Assembly: GCF_021596945.1 (NCBI RefSeq)
Contig: NZ_CP063779.1
Location: 4,438,001 to 4,502,000, forward strand
Direction: 5' to 3'
DNA: 64,000 nt
Source of the DNA: Mongoliitalea daihaiensis
Lineage (GTDB): Bacteria > Bacteroidota > Bacteroidia > Cytophagales > Cyclobacteriaceae
Both the position numbers and the translations under genes were made by a program. Position 1 is the first letter of the stretch. The number at the start of each line of letters is the position of its first letter. This document shows positions 1 to 8,476 of this stretch, in pieces. The notes under the pieces are model-generated. The model made no database searches. It was not told the DNA's origin and saw only the letters and a program-made list of their open reading frames with translations.

Positions 1-200
1 TCCCCAACATCGTCCCCAGTCAAACCATACAACCCAACAGCCGTGGCGGGATCGATGTGTTCCAAAATACCAACGGCATACAAGCCATTACCCCCATTAA
101 AAGCATCCAACCCGTGAATTCTAATAGCTATGGCGTCTTCCAAAATAATAATGGAATTCAATCCGTATTCCCTAATTCGGTAATTCAAAGGAAAGACTAA
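1..200 (+). CDS. C-terminal end of a repeat-containing protein (5' end outside window)
   Basis: An open frame runs from the window edge (first full codon at 3) to TAA at 198-200, about 65 residues with no internal stop. It contains an imperfect repeat: VFQNTNGIQ and, about 30 residues later, VFQNNNGIQ, each followed by a short Pro/Ile/Ser-rich linker. The repeat and the Asn/Gln-rich composition suggest a surface or structural repeat protein, but no known family is recognised and the beginning is missing. The preserved frame and repeat argue that it is a real coding end rather than chance. Confidence 0.5.
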   Translation, partial: PNIVPSQTIQPNSRGGIDVFQNTNGIQAITPIKSIQPVNSNSYGVFQNNNGIQSVFPNSVIQRKD

Positions 201-519
201 GCGTATTAAATGTAGACTTAGGAATGAGGGGCTCTCGCAGCATACAGAAAAACAACAAGAGAAATGTCAAGTATTTTCAAGATGAGAGAAGCGTCAAGTG
301 TGTCTATTTTGATGGCTGTTTAGCGAGGAGGCAGATAGTAGGGTAGGAATAAAAAGTCGGCATTCCGTGGATATGGAGAACGCAATTGGATGTCCAATGA
401 TGAAGGCCGAATGAAAAATAATGAAATTTTTGCTTTTCCTGTGAACTGACAATGCTAATATTGAACGTAAAAGGTTGATTTTGGAATTTCTCTTTAGCTA
501 GCTGATAATCATGCCAATT

Positions 520-794
520 CGACTCCTACCGGAGTCGGGAATTCTGAATGGTGTGCTTTTTTTCTACCCCGAGTTGCCACTCGGGGCTATTACCCTGCGG
601 GATTGAACTCCTTGCGGAGTTAGGCCTGCATATCCGCTTCTCGAAATTTGCAATTTCGGGAATCAGATAAATGGAGATTTGCAATCTCCTTGGGTGAGCC
701 GTCTTATCAAGCCACATAAATGCTAGTTTCAAATCAATTACCCTAGAGGATTACAAATCCTCATTCATCTTAAGACCGAGATTACAAATCTCGG
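520..794. repeat. Array of short perfect hairpins (REP-like)
   Basis: Seven clear inverted repeats follow one another: 520-537 (CGACTCC/GGAGTCG, loop TACC), 567-586 (CCCCGAG/CTCGGGG, loop TTGCCA), 606-621 (AACTCC/GGAGTT, loop TTGC), 642-658 (CGAAATT/AATTTCG, loop TGC), 673-689 (GGAGATT/AATCTCC, loop TGC), 746-762 (GAGGATT/AATCCTC, loop ACA) and 776-794 (CCGAGATT/AATCTCGG, loop ACA). A weaker CCC/GGG pair with loop TGC lies at 593-601. Stems differ in sequence but share length, tiny TGC or ACA loops and often an inner ATT/AAT. This looks like a family of mobile or degenerate REP-like palindromes, not terminators, because no T-tracts follow. Confidence 0.7.
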
Positions 795-909
795 ACAGCT
801 CCTATTGGTCCAAGTTGCTTAAAGTCCCATCCCCCGAAAATCATGCAAATACAAGTAAATCCCAATTGGCGACAGCCAAAGAAACTGTGAAAATCCTCCT
901 AAATTCCCT

Positions 910-1004
910 CTTCTGTGAAATCTGTGTCATCTGTGGACAAAAAGAAATTTACCAATAGCTATTCCAGTACCCCTCCGTTTAAGATATCAGGGCTGACGCC
1001 CCTC
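910..1004. repeat. 95-bp direct repeat, copy 1
   Basis: Positions 910-1004 are identical, base for base by eye, to 1309-1403. The copy ends in a small hairpin (GGGC-TGAC-GCCC, 990-1001). After a diverged linker of about 17 bases, similarity resumes with AATCAGTTCTACGAAGA and a second hairpin GGGC-TAAC-GCCC (1043-1054) followed by a T-run. Similarity continues into AT-rich sequence to about 1180. The whole looks like one half of a tandem duplication with a period of about 400 bp. Confidence 0.85.
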
Positions 1005-1308
1005 ACCTGAGAAATGCATAAATCAGTTCTACGAAGAGATCAGGGCTAACGCCCCTTTTTAGTTTGAACCATTATTTCAATTTTATTTTCACATTATTTC
1101 ATCTACCCACTTCCATAAAAATGTCAACCAATATCGCGCAGCTAATATTCACCAATTATTTCAACCTTATTTCATCTACCTACTCCCAAAAAATTTATCC
1201 TTCAATCCTGACACATCAATCCTTAGCAATCAAGGAGCCTGCGACAAAATCTAATTAATCTATCCATCCAGTAATGCCAGCCACCTAAAAAACCCTTCTA
1301 AATCCCCC

Positions 1309-1403
1309 CTTCTGTGAAATCTGTGTCATCTGTGGACAAAAAGAAATTTACCAATAGCTATTCCAGTACCCCTCCGTTTAAGATATCAGGGCTGACGCCC
1401 CTC
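1309..1403. repeat. 95-bp direct repeat, copy 2
   Basis: This is the second identical copy of the 95-bp core, offset by 399 bp from copy 1. It carries the same hairpin at its right end (1389-1400) and is followed by the same second hairpin (1442-1453) with a T-run, then by matching AT-rich sequence to about 1560 that includes ATATCGCGCAGCTAATAT in both copies. The linker between the two hairpins differs between copies, which shows the duplication is not brand new or was partly rewritten. Confidence 0.85.
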
Positions 1404-1669
1404 TGTCTCAAACTACATTAATCAGTTCTACGAAGATAACAGGGCTAACGCCCCTTTTTAGTTTGACCATTATTTCAATTTTATTTCAACCTTATTTCAT
1501 CTACCTACTCCCAAAAAAATATCAACCAATATCGCGCAGCTAATATCCACCAATATCTATTTCAACTTTATTTCCAACTCCCCCCACAATATCTTAATAT
1601 CTAATATCAACCAATATCTATATTTACATTATTTCAATTTTATTTCACCCCACTACCCCCTACTTATCC

Positions 1670-1700
1670 TTTGGCACACAAACAAATCCTTGTATCTTTA
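1670..1700 (+). promoter_or_regulatory. Bacteroidota-type promoter for the 1718 gene
   Basis: TTTG at 1670-1673 is followed by exactly 19 bases and then TATCTTTA at 1693-1700. This fits the Bacteroidota housekeeping consensus TTTG-N19-TAnnTTTG with one mismatch in the last base. The start codon of the next gene is 17 bases downstream. Confidence 0.65.
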
Positions 1701-1717
1701 GAACGGAATTTATAATT

Positions 1718-2218
1718 ATGAAGCGTATCCTTTTCTTTTGTCTACTTTTCCTCACTGTGCATGCAGCGAGTGCTCAAAAATTCATCTTACTTCAAAAAGG
1801 TGATAACCAAAAGACGCGTCTTAAATTCGAAGTAGGAGAAGAATTTGTCTATAAGACTGCACAGTATGATTTTTTCATCACGGAAGTAATACGGGATATT
1901 ACGATTGATGCCATAATTCTGACAGATAATGTCATACAACCATCCCAAATAGTAGCTGTTGACATTCGAAAAAAAGACCCTAGAAATTACACCTTGGACA
2001 ACCTTTCCTATCTAGGAATGGGAGGTGGAGCAATGCTGTTACTAGCATCTAGTATCAATAGTTTATACCAAGAAGGCGATTTTTCATTATCAGGTGGAAC
2101 ACTTGGACTTTCTGCTGGATTAATTGGCACAGGCTTATTGATTCGACAACTGAAGTACAAAACGTTTAAGCATAAAGGTAGAAACAAAATTCAATTAGTG
2201 ATTCTTTACGAAGAATGA
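1718..2218 (+). CDS. Exported hypothetical protein, 166 aa
   Basis: The protein starts with a clear signal peptide (MKRILFFCLLF, cleavage near ASAQ at residue 20), so it is exported. Residues 20-95 look like a small beta-rich domain; residues 95-145 are Gly/Ala/Leu-rich with two likely hydrophobic stretches (around LGMGGGAMLLLASS and GLSAGLIGTGLLIR), and a basic tail follows. It resembles short Bacteroidota proteins in which an N-terminal beta domain precedes a hydrophobic hairpin, but I do not recognise a named family. A good promoter precedes it, and prfB follows 62 bp downstream on the same strand. Confidence 0.7.
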   Translation: MKRILFFCLLFLTVHAASAQKFILLQKGDNQKTRLKFEVGEEFVYKTAQYDFFITEVIRDITIDAIILTDNVIQPSQIVAVDIRKKDPRNYTLDNLSYLGMGGGAMLLLASSINSLYQEGDFSLSGGTLGLSAGLIGTGLLIRQLKYKTFKHKGRNKIQLVILYEE

Positions 2219-2280
2219 CAATGAATTAGGTTAAGCGCATAATATTTCCGAATTTTGCACCTCAATTAATTAAATCAATT

Positions 2281-3388
2281 ATGACATCAGACCAGTTGAA
2301 AGACTTGAAAGCCCGCGTTTCGGCTTTGAGGAGGTATCTTTGACTACGATCGTAAGAAAGCAGAAATAGAAGACTTTGAGGCTGTTTCGGCCCAGCCAGA
2401 TTTTTGGAATAATCCAGAAGATGCCGAAAAAACAATGAAGCAAATACAGCTGAGAAAAGGCTGGACAAGCGCTTTTGAATCACTGGACACTCATCTGCAA
2501 GACTTGGAAGTGCTGTATGATTTTTATTCGATGGGAGAAGTTCCAGAAGAAGAAATCAAAAGCGAATACAAAAAGGTCTTGACAGAGGTAGAGGAGCTGG
2601 AGTTGAAGAAGATGCTAAGCAATGAAGAAGATCAGCTCTCGGCTGTACTTGAAATCAATCCTGGCGCAGGAGGTACTGAAAGTAACGATTGGGCGTCTAT
2701 TCTCATGCGTATGTACATCATGTGGGGAGAGAAAAATGGCTACAAAGTAACAGAAGTAGACCTTCAAGAAGGTGAAGTCGCTGGAATCAAATCAGTTACC
2801 TTACAGTTTGATGGTCCTTTAGCATACGGGTTTCTAAAATCAGAAACTGGCGTGCATCGCTTGGTACGTGTTTCGCCTTTTGACTCCAATGGAAGAAGAC
2901 ACACTTCGTTTGCTTCTGTGTATGTATATCCGGTGGTAGATGATTCGATCAACATCGATATCAATCCATCTGATGTAGAGCTTCACACCTCCCGTTCAGG
3001 TGGTGCTGGTGGTCAGAATGTAAACAAAGTAGAAACAAAAGTACAGTTGACACACAAGCCAACAGGCATTGTAGTAGTTTGTCAAATTGAACGTTCTCAA
3101 TTAGCAAATAGAGAGCGCGCCATGCAGATGTTGAAATCCAGACTTTACCAATTAGAGATGGAAAAGAGAAATGCGGCACGTGCCAAAATAGAATCTTCCA
3201 AATTGAAGATTGACTTTGGTTCACAGATTCGAAACTACGTCTTGCATCCATATAAATTGGTGAAAGATGCCCGTACAAGCTATGAAACTTCGGACACCCA
3301 GCATGTATTGGATGGGGGCTTGAATGATTTCATCAAAGCTTACTTACTTGCACAAAGTGAAGAAGCAGCAGCGACCGAAACAAATTAA
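2281..3388 (+). CDS. prfB: Peptide chain release factor 2, with programmed +1 frameshift
   Basis: RF2 recognises UGA and UAA stop codons and triggers peptide release on the ribosome. The gene is in two frames: 20 codons from ATG 2281 reach an in-frame TGA at 2341, and the rest continues at +1 from GAC 2342 to TAA 3386-3388, giving about 368 residues, the normal RF2 length. The codon-recognition SPF motif is at about residues 198-200 and the catalytic GGQ at about 243-245 ([11 protein letters not shown]). An annotation beginning at the ATG of 2435 or at a later start would lose the N-terminus. The in-frame UGA makes synthesis self-regulating: scarce RF2 favours the shift. Confidence 0.97.
2329..2344 (+). 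promoter_or_regulatory. prfB programmed +1 frameshift signal
   Basis: AGGAGG (2329-2334), a three-base spacer TAT, the slippery CTT codon (2338-2340) and TGA-C (2341-2344) match the classical RF2 site AGGxGG-N3-CTT-TGA-C. Pairing of AGGAGG with the 16S rRNA tail promotes the forward slip. It is one of the few strong Shine-Dalgarno-like sequences in this window and lies inside a gene. Confidence 0.95.
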
Positions 3389-3482
3389 TATGTGCCAATA
3401 ATCCTATGAAGGGGCTGACTTTGAGATATAGGAACTGTTTGTTTCCGCCATCGAAAAGGCAGCCTCGTCTATTTCTACCCGT

Positions 3483-4667
3483 ATGAAGCACCTTCCTTCT
3501 TTTTTTACGCTCGACTTTATGCTGCTTTGCCTCAGCTCTTTTTTGTTTTTTGCGAGCTTCAATATGATCATTCCAGAATTACCGGCGTACATTACCTCGC
3601 TCGGTGGTGAAGATTACAAAGGATTGATCATATCACTATTTACCTTGACCGCAGGTCTTTCTCGGCCTTTTTCTGGAAAGTTAGCAGATAAAATTGGGAG
3701 AGTACCGGTGATGATTTTTGGATTGGTCGTATGCTTTATCGTGAGTCTTTTATACCCAATCATCACAACGGTTTCAGGCTTTTTATTTCTTCGATTTGTT
3801 CACGGATTTTCTACCGGCTTTACCCCTACTGGCACTTCCGCTTATGTTGCAGACATTGTCCCATTCAATAAGCGTGGAGAAGCTATGGGCATACAGTCCT
3901 TATTCGGCTCTCTTGGAATGGCAGCTGGCCCTGCTTTGGGAGGATATATCGGGAGTGCCTATGGCATCAACCCTTTGTTTTATACAGCTTCTTTCACAGC
4001 GGTTCTATCTATGTTAGTGGTTTTGCGATTAAAAGAAACCGTAGCTATCAAAGAACCATTCCGGCTGAATTTGATCAAACTCAAAAAAGATGAAATCATT
4101 GAAAAAAGAGTCCTCTTCCCTTCCTTAATTTTATTTCTTACTGTTACTTCTTTCGGGACGGTTTTGACAATTATTCCAGATTATTCGGAACATTTAGGTA
4201 TACAGAACAAAGGACTATTTTTTGCGGTGTTCACCATAGCCTCTTTAGGTATAAGGATCATTGCAGGTCGAACTTCGGATAAATATGGGAGAATTCCTGT
4301 TATGAAAGCAGCATCTTTTTCCATGGTTGTAGCGATGATATTAGTAGCTTTTGCCACTTCTAAAGGCATGTTACTATTTGGTGGGGTTATTTTTGGTGCT
4401 TCGGTAGGTATGAACTCTCCCACTATCTCTGCATGGACCATTGACCTATCTTTGGACAAATACAGAGGAAGAGCACTGGCTACCATGTATATAGCTTTGG
4501 AAGCTGGAATTGGAATAGGGGCAATCGTATCAGGGTTTCTATTTAACAATAAACCAGAAAACTTTCCACTCGTATTTTTGATCAGTGCAGGGTCTGCATT
4601 TATTGCTTTTTTACTGCTCATGTTTCATAAAACTACTCCTAAAAACTCCGGAGCTGATAAATTTTAA
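3483..4667 (+). CDS. MFS transporter, 394 aa
   Basis: This is a major facilitator superfamily permease with about 12 predicted membrane segments and the usual 390-400 residue length. Motif A of the first half is visible as GKLADKIGRVP (near residue 65), and a second-half copy reads GRTSDKYGRIP. The RGEAMGIQSLFGSLGMAAGPALGG stretch is typical of drug/sugar-type MFS exporters. The substrate cannot be read from sequence. It starts about 95 bp after prfB on the same strand, and the 90-bp gap carries no obvious promoter. Confidence 0.9.
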   Translation: MKHLPSFFTLDFMLLCLSSFLFFASFNMIIPELPAYITSLGGEDYKGLIISLFTLTAGLSRPFSGKLADKIGRVPVMIFGLVVCFIVSLLYPIITTVSGFLFLRFVHGFSTGFTPTGTSAYVADIVPFNKRGEAMGIQSLFGSLGMAAGPALGGYIGSAYGINPLFYTASFTAVLSMLVVLRLKETVAIKEPFRLNLIKLKKDEIIEKRVLFPSLILFLTVTSFGTVLTIIPDYSEHLGIQNKGLFFAVFTIASLGIRIIAGRTSDKYGRIPVMKAASFSMVVAMILVAFATSKGMLLFGGVIFGASVGMNSPTISAWTIDLSLDKYRGRALATMYIALEAGIGIGAIVSGFLFNNKPENFPLVFLISAGSAFIAFLLLMFHKTTPKNSGADKF

Positions 4668-4820
4668 CATGAAAAAATTCAATTTCTGTCATTCCATATC
4701 GGTTCATGCTAAAACTTCAACACAATTATTAAACTTTGATTATTTGAATAAAAAAATTGCACTTTTCTCATAAAGTTTTTCGTCAATTTCCCTAATTTTA
4801 AGTGCCAAACTAGTACTGCA

Positions 4821-5567
4821 TTGAATAGAATTCCTACTCCATTTCTATTGGTCTACGTGATTTCCACCTGCGTAGCATTAATTTCTGTGGGAAACGGTTT
4901 TACTCTCGGATATTTTTTGGGTAATGGATTAATGATTCCAACACTCATCTATGTGATCGTAAAAAAATATCAGCAATATGACAGTCCTTTACTACCTCAA
5001 TTGGTGGTAGCTTTAATTTTCTCTTTTTTGGGAGATCTATTTATGATGATTCCCACGGAAGAAAGTTTTTTCACTTTGTTGGCCATTTGCACTTTTATGA
5101 TCGCGCAACTTGCCTACGGAATCCTATTTTGGAAATCCGCTAAGTTTAAATTGTTTTCTAAAATACCTATCAATAAGCGTATACCTGAGATACTTGTACT
5201 CATGGTGATGGGAATTGTATTTTCACAAGTCTATGAATTTTTGGGAGATTACTTGATAGCAGGAACTATATTCCTGATGATAAGTGCGAGTACGTTTTTA
5301 TTAGGTTTGAACCGTAGGTTTAGTGTTTCTAAAGTCAGCTATGGACTAGTCATGGCCGGACTCATTGCCTTTTTCTTATCTGACGTTTTATCCGCCTTGG
5401 ATCTTTTCTACACTAACCCACAGATACATATGGTGGTCATTCTTGCCTATGGAATTGGTCATTTTTCAATTACTAATGGAATACTTATCCAATTAGAAAA
5501 TAAGAGAAAAAGAGAAAAAGCACCATCCTTTGGCGCTTTTTCAACTAAAATTAAAAATAATAATTAG
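4821..5567 (+). CDS. YhhN family lysoplasmalogenase-like membrane protein
   Basis: About 248 residues with seven to eight hydrophobic segments. The SFLGDLFMM motif (about residues 70-80) and the later FFLSDVLSALD contain the conserved acidic residues of the YhhN/TMEM86 family, which hydrolyses the vinyl-ether bond of lysoplasmalogens in the inner membrane or, in some members, has other lipid roles. The start is a TTG at 4821; no ATG lies closer to the first membrane segment, so the exact start is uncertain. The enzyme's activity in bacteria lacking plasmalogens is an open point. Confidence 0.8.
   Translation: MNRIPTPFLLVYVISTCVALISVGNGFTLGYFLGNGLMIPTLIYVIVKKYQQYDSPLLPQLVVALIFSFLGDLFMMIPTEESFFTLLAICTFMIAQLAYGILFWKSAKFKLFSKIPINKRIPEILVLMVMGIVFSQVYEFLGDYLIAGTIFLMISASTFLLGLNRRFSVSKVSYGLVMAGLIAFFLSDVLSALDLFYTNPQIHMVVILAYGIGHFSITNGILIQLENKRKREKAPSFGAFSTKIKNNN
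5514..5542 (+). terminator. Hairpin inside the 3' end of the YhhN gene
   Basis: GAAAAAGCaCC (5514-5524) pairs with GGcGCTTTTTC (5532-5542), ending in a T-run. The hairpin overlaps the last codons (about residues 232-241) of the YhhN-type gene, so terminator and coding end are shared. The convergent M24 gene ends at 5583. Confidence 0.5.
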
Positions 5568-5582
5568 AAAACAAGGCCCTCA

Positions 5583-6938
5583 TCAATAATTACCTAAGTG
5601 AGTTGATTTTCTTGGAATCGGCATAATTTCGCGTTGTCTTCCATTCAAATACACTACTTTTTCACCATCAAAGAAGGCACCTTCCTCCAACATTACCCGG
5701 TATTCTTTATTCCATTCTTTCAAGAAAACTACGGCATTCAATTCTATTGCATATACTGTATTGGGATACAATGGGTAATCACCGGCTCCAGGTGTATCGC
5801 CTTGATTGTCCCACATACCTATGGTCGGACCTGAAGCATGTCCATGAAATCCTAGAGGGTGGGAATATATACTTCCTTTAATACCCTCTTGGTCCATTTG
5901 CTTACGTGTTTCTCGAAGGATTTCATTCCCTGTTCTACCTGTTTTAAAATGAGAAGTAAGAATATCCTGTAATCGATTTCCCACCTGAAGTGCATCCTTC
6001 AAATATTGAGGAACCTCATCTTCTCCAGGTTTCAATACGTAGGCTAATTGTTGAGTATCTGTGTTCAATCGAAGATAAGTGATTCCAAAATCAATGTGCA
6101 GCATATCACCGGGCATGATTACCTCGGCATCGGGCTTCACCGCAAAATTACGAAGATGCTCCTGAGAAGAAGGGTCCGCTCGCTGAATATCCACAGTAGG
6201 GTGAAACCAAGTATCCAATTTTAACTCCTTGATACGCTCACGGTACCACCATTGTACATCTTCAGTGGTGGTAACCCCAGGTGTGATCACCTTTTCTGAA
6301 AGTCCTTCTGCGATGATTTGATTAGCAATAGCCTGAATATGTCTGTAAGTAGCCATCTCCGAAGGTGTCCTTGTTTCGAGCCAGCCAACGGCTAGATTCT
6401 GGGCGGAAACAACACGGGATTTTAAATTTTCCGGCAAATACTGCATCAGCGAATTATACTCAGTTAAATTGATCCCATCAGCGTGGCCGTAGTCCTTGGC
6501 CATATTTATCCCGATTTTTTCTGGATTCCTTTCCGCAATCAATTGAGCTAATCTTTCATATTGGTCGGGTTGGGTATCGGGATCCCAAGCTTTTTTAAAT
6601 GCTTTCCCAACGTCATAACGGGCTACTGCCAACGCTTCTACCTGATCAGACCCCTTAGGCTTGTACATCAGCAACATCGTGCGCCTGCGCGCAGCATGCC
6701 AAGTGGCGGGTAAAAATGTACGGATGACAGGATCTTCGTTATACTCCCGGGAAATCACGATCCACATATCAATACCTGCTCGATCCATAACAGTGGGTAA
6801 AACAGTTTGTATACGCTCTTCCAGCCATTGATCAATTACAGCCGCTTGGGCGCGCTGTGTTAATACGTGCAATTCCTGTCCAATTGCAAAAGACTGCCAA
6901 AAAATAGCAGCCAATAAGATTAGTCCAATTTTTTTCAT
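5583..6938 (-). CDS. Exported M24 family metallopeptidase (Xaa-Pro aminopeptidase-like)
   Basis: The protein has the pita-bread fold of creatinase, prolidase and aminopeptidase P. The five expected metal ligands are visible in order: Asp in MLHIDFG, Asp in LNTDTQQ, His in SHPLGFHGH, Glu in VYAIELN and Glu in LEEGAFF. The ATG at 6938 begins a good signal peptide (MKKIGLILLAAIFW, cleavage near IGQE), so I prefer it to the longer open frame that reaches 7028; the product is about 451 residues and periplasmic. It probably trims Xaa-Pro peptides; the substrate is inferred. It is convergent with the YhhN gene. Confidence 0.88.
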   Translation of the reverse strand: MKKIGLILLAAIFWQSFAIGQELHVLTQRAQAAVIDQWLEERIQTVLPTVMDRAGIDMWIVISREYNEDPVIRTFLPATWHAARRRTMLLMYKPKGSDQVEALAVARYDVGKAFKKAWDPDTQPDQYERLAQLIAERNPEKIGINMAKDYGHADGINLTEYNSLMQYLPENLKSRVVSAQNLAVGWLETRTPSEMATYRHIQAIANQIIAEGLSEKVITPGVTTTEDVQWWYRERIKELKLDTWFHPTVDIQRADPSSQEHLRNFAVKPDAEVIMPGDMLHIDFGITYLRLNTDTQQLAYVLKPGEDEVPQYLKDALQVGNRLQDILTSHFKTGRTGNEILRETRKQMDQEGIKGSIYSHPLGFHGHASGPTIGMWDNQGDTPGAGDYPLYPNTVYAIELNAVVFLKEWNKEYRVMLEEGAFFDGEKVVYLNGRQREIMPIPRKSTHLGNY

Positions 6939-7097
6939 AATAGATAAGATCGATTTTGGTGGTGATATGGAATCTTGCAACACATCTACCTCGTTCAAAA
7001 AGCAAGGTATCCGTATACTTGATTCCAAAAGCTAAAACGATAGCTAATTTTTGTTTTAAAATATGGAATTTTGAGCAAATAAAAAATCTAGCCTCGC

Positions 7098-8459
7098 TTA
7101 AGTGGTCGTTAGCAATTTCCCACGGAGTAATTTTGCACTCAAGGAATGGAACCTATACAATAGCATGATACCCGTGATGGTCAGCCCTATCAATAACCCA
7201 TACCAAATACCCAATTCATTCAAGCCAGCATAAAAGGCCAACACATACCCTACAGGTAAGCCTATTACCCAGTATGCTATCAAAGTGACAATCGTCGGAA
7301 CTTTCACATCCGACATTCCTCTCAATGCTCCTAATCCTACCACTTGTATACCATCTGAAAGCTGGAAGAAGGCAGCTACAACCAATAAGCTTCCGCTCAA
7401 TTGGATCACATCTACATCATCTATGTAAAGAGATGGCAAAAAGTTTTTCCCAACAATAAAGATTACAGCAGAGATACTCATAAACATCGCCACCATGGCA
7501 AATACCGTAAATCCAGCCTCTCGAAGCGTTCGGATATCCTGCTTTCCTAGCTGATTTCCTACTTTCACCATGGCTGCAGCCGATAAGCCAGAAGCCATCA
7601 TGTAACTCACAGAAGCGAGATTAATGGCAATTTGATGGGCTGCCAATGCATTGACACCTATCCACCCCATCATGATGGCAGCAGTGCTAAAGGCGCCTAC
7701 TTCAAAAATAAACTGAAATCCTGTTGGCACCCCTATTCTCAACATCTTAGAAAGCATGGGGAAGCTTAAACCCCTCAGACGAAAAGACAAATTAAATGAG
7801 TGATAACGCTTCGATTTAAATACATAATATGCAATGCCAACTCCCATCAAAACACGAGAGATCAAAGTAGCAATTCCAGCCCCGTTTAAACCCATAGCTG
7901 GAAACCCAAGATTTCCAAAAATCAAGACCCAGTTTAAAAATACATTGATCCCATTACATAGAATGGTAATATACATCGCCTGCTTGGTTTGGGAAAGTCC
8001 TTCTGCAAACTGCTTGAAGGTTTGAAAAAACATAAAAGGAATTAAAGAAAGGGTAATTATAGCCAAATAAGGAATGGCCAATTCCACAACTTCATTCGGT
8101 TGATTGAGATGCTTAAGCATTGGAGATGCTAGTACAATCAATAAAAATAACATCAACCCCACGCTCATATTGAGCAGAAAACCATGATTGAATAACCGAG
8201 CAATGCGTTTGGACCGCTTACTTCCGTCTGCCATGGCTACCAAGGGTGTAATGGCCATAGATACTCCAATTCCAAACATCAGTACCACAAAAAATATGCT
8301 GTTGGCCAATGATGCCGCAGCCAAAGGCACGGCTCCAAGCCTTCCAACCATCATACTATCCGCCACCCCTACCAACACTTGTCCTAATTGACTAAGCATC
8401 ACAGGATAGGCTAAAGTAAAGGTACTCTGAAAATGGTTTTTAAAGTTTCCGCCAAACAT
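7098..8459 (-). CDS. MATE family efflux transporter, 453 aa
   Basis: A 12-TM multidrug and toxic-compound extrusion transporter of normal length. The N-terminal stretch PVMLSQLGQVLVGVADSMMVGRLGAVPLAAASLANS is a textbook MATE signature, and the second half repeats it (FQIVVG-like segment and ALRGMSDVKVPTIV, near residue 375). It probably exports cationic compounds in exchange for Na+ or H+; substrates are unknown. The Nudix gene lies 17 bp upstream on the same strand, so the two are likely co-transcribed. Confidence 0.92.
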   Translation of the reverse strand: MFGGNFKNHFQSTFTLAYPVMLSQLGQVLVGVADSMMVGRLGAVPLAAASLANSIFFVVLMFGIGVSMAITPLVAMADGSKRSKRIARLFNHGFLLNMSVGLMLFLLIVLASPMLKHLNQPNEVVELAIPYLAIITLSLIPFMFFQTFKQFAEGLSQTKQAMYITILCNGINVFLNWVLIFGNLGFPAMGLNGAGIATLISRVLMGVGIAYYVFKSKRYHSFNLSFRLRGLSFPMLSKMLRIGVPTGFQFIFEVGAFSTAAIMMGWIGVNALAAHQIAINLASVSYMMASGLSAAAMVKVGNQLGKQDIRTLREAGFTVFAMVAMFMSISAVIFIVGKNFLPSLYIDDVDVIQLSGSLLVVAAFFQLSDGIQVVGLGALRGMSDVKVPTIVTLIAYWVIGLPVGYVLAFYAGLNELGIWYGLLIGLTITGIMLLYRFHSLSAKLLRGKLLTTT

Positions 8460-8476
8460 ATGCTTTCATTGAAGCC

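Larger units (their letters stand above)
201..1669. other. Gene-free region, 1.5 kb, rich in hairpins and repeats
   Basis: No convincing gene is seen on either strand between the partial ORF and the gene at 1718. Positions 201-519 show nothing recognisable. From 520 onward the stretch holds short perfect inverted repeats (520-794) and a duplicated unit (about 900-1180 and 1300-1560). The part from 1060 to 1670 is AT-rich with recurring phrases such as ATTATTTCA, CAACCAATAT and TTATTTCATCTACC, so it is low-complexity and internally repetitive. The short open frames that cross it only follow the repeats. Confidence 0.7.

Noticed and set aside
526-732. 68-aa open frame on the minus strand
   Set aside because: It runs through the hairpin array; its composition follows the palindromes and no start context or conserved content is seen.
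1064-1258. 64-aa open frame on the plus strand
   Set aside because: It lies in AT-rich repeated sequence shared with the second repeat unit, where the frame is not kept.
4181-4621. 146-aa open frame antisense to the MFS gene
   Set aside because: A shadow of the MFS coding frame; composition mirrors codon bias of the real gene.
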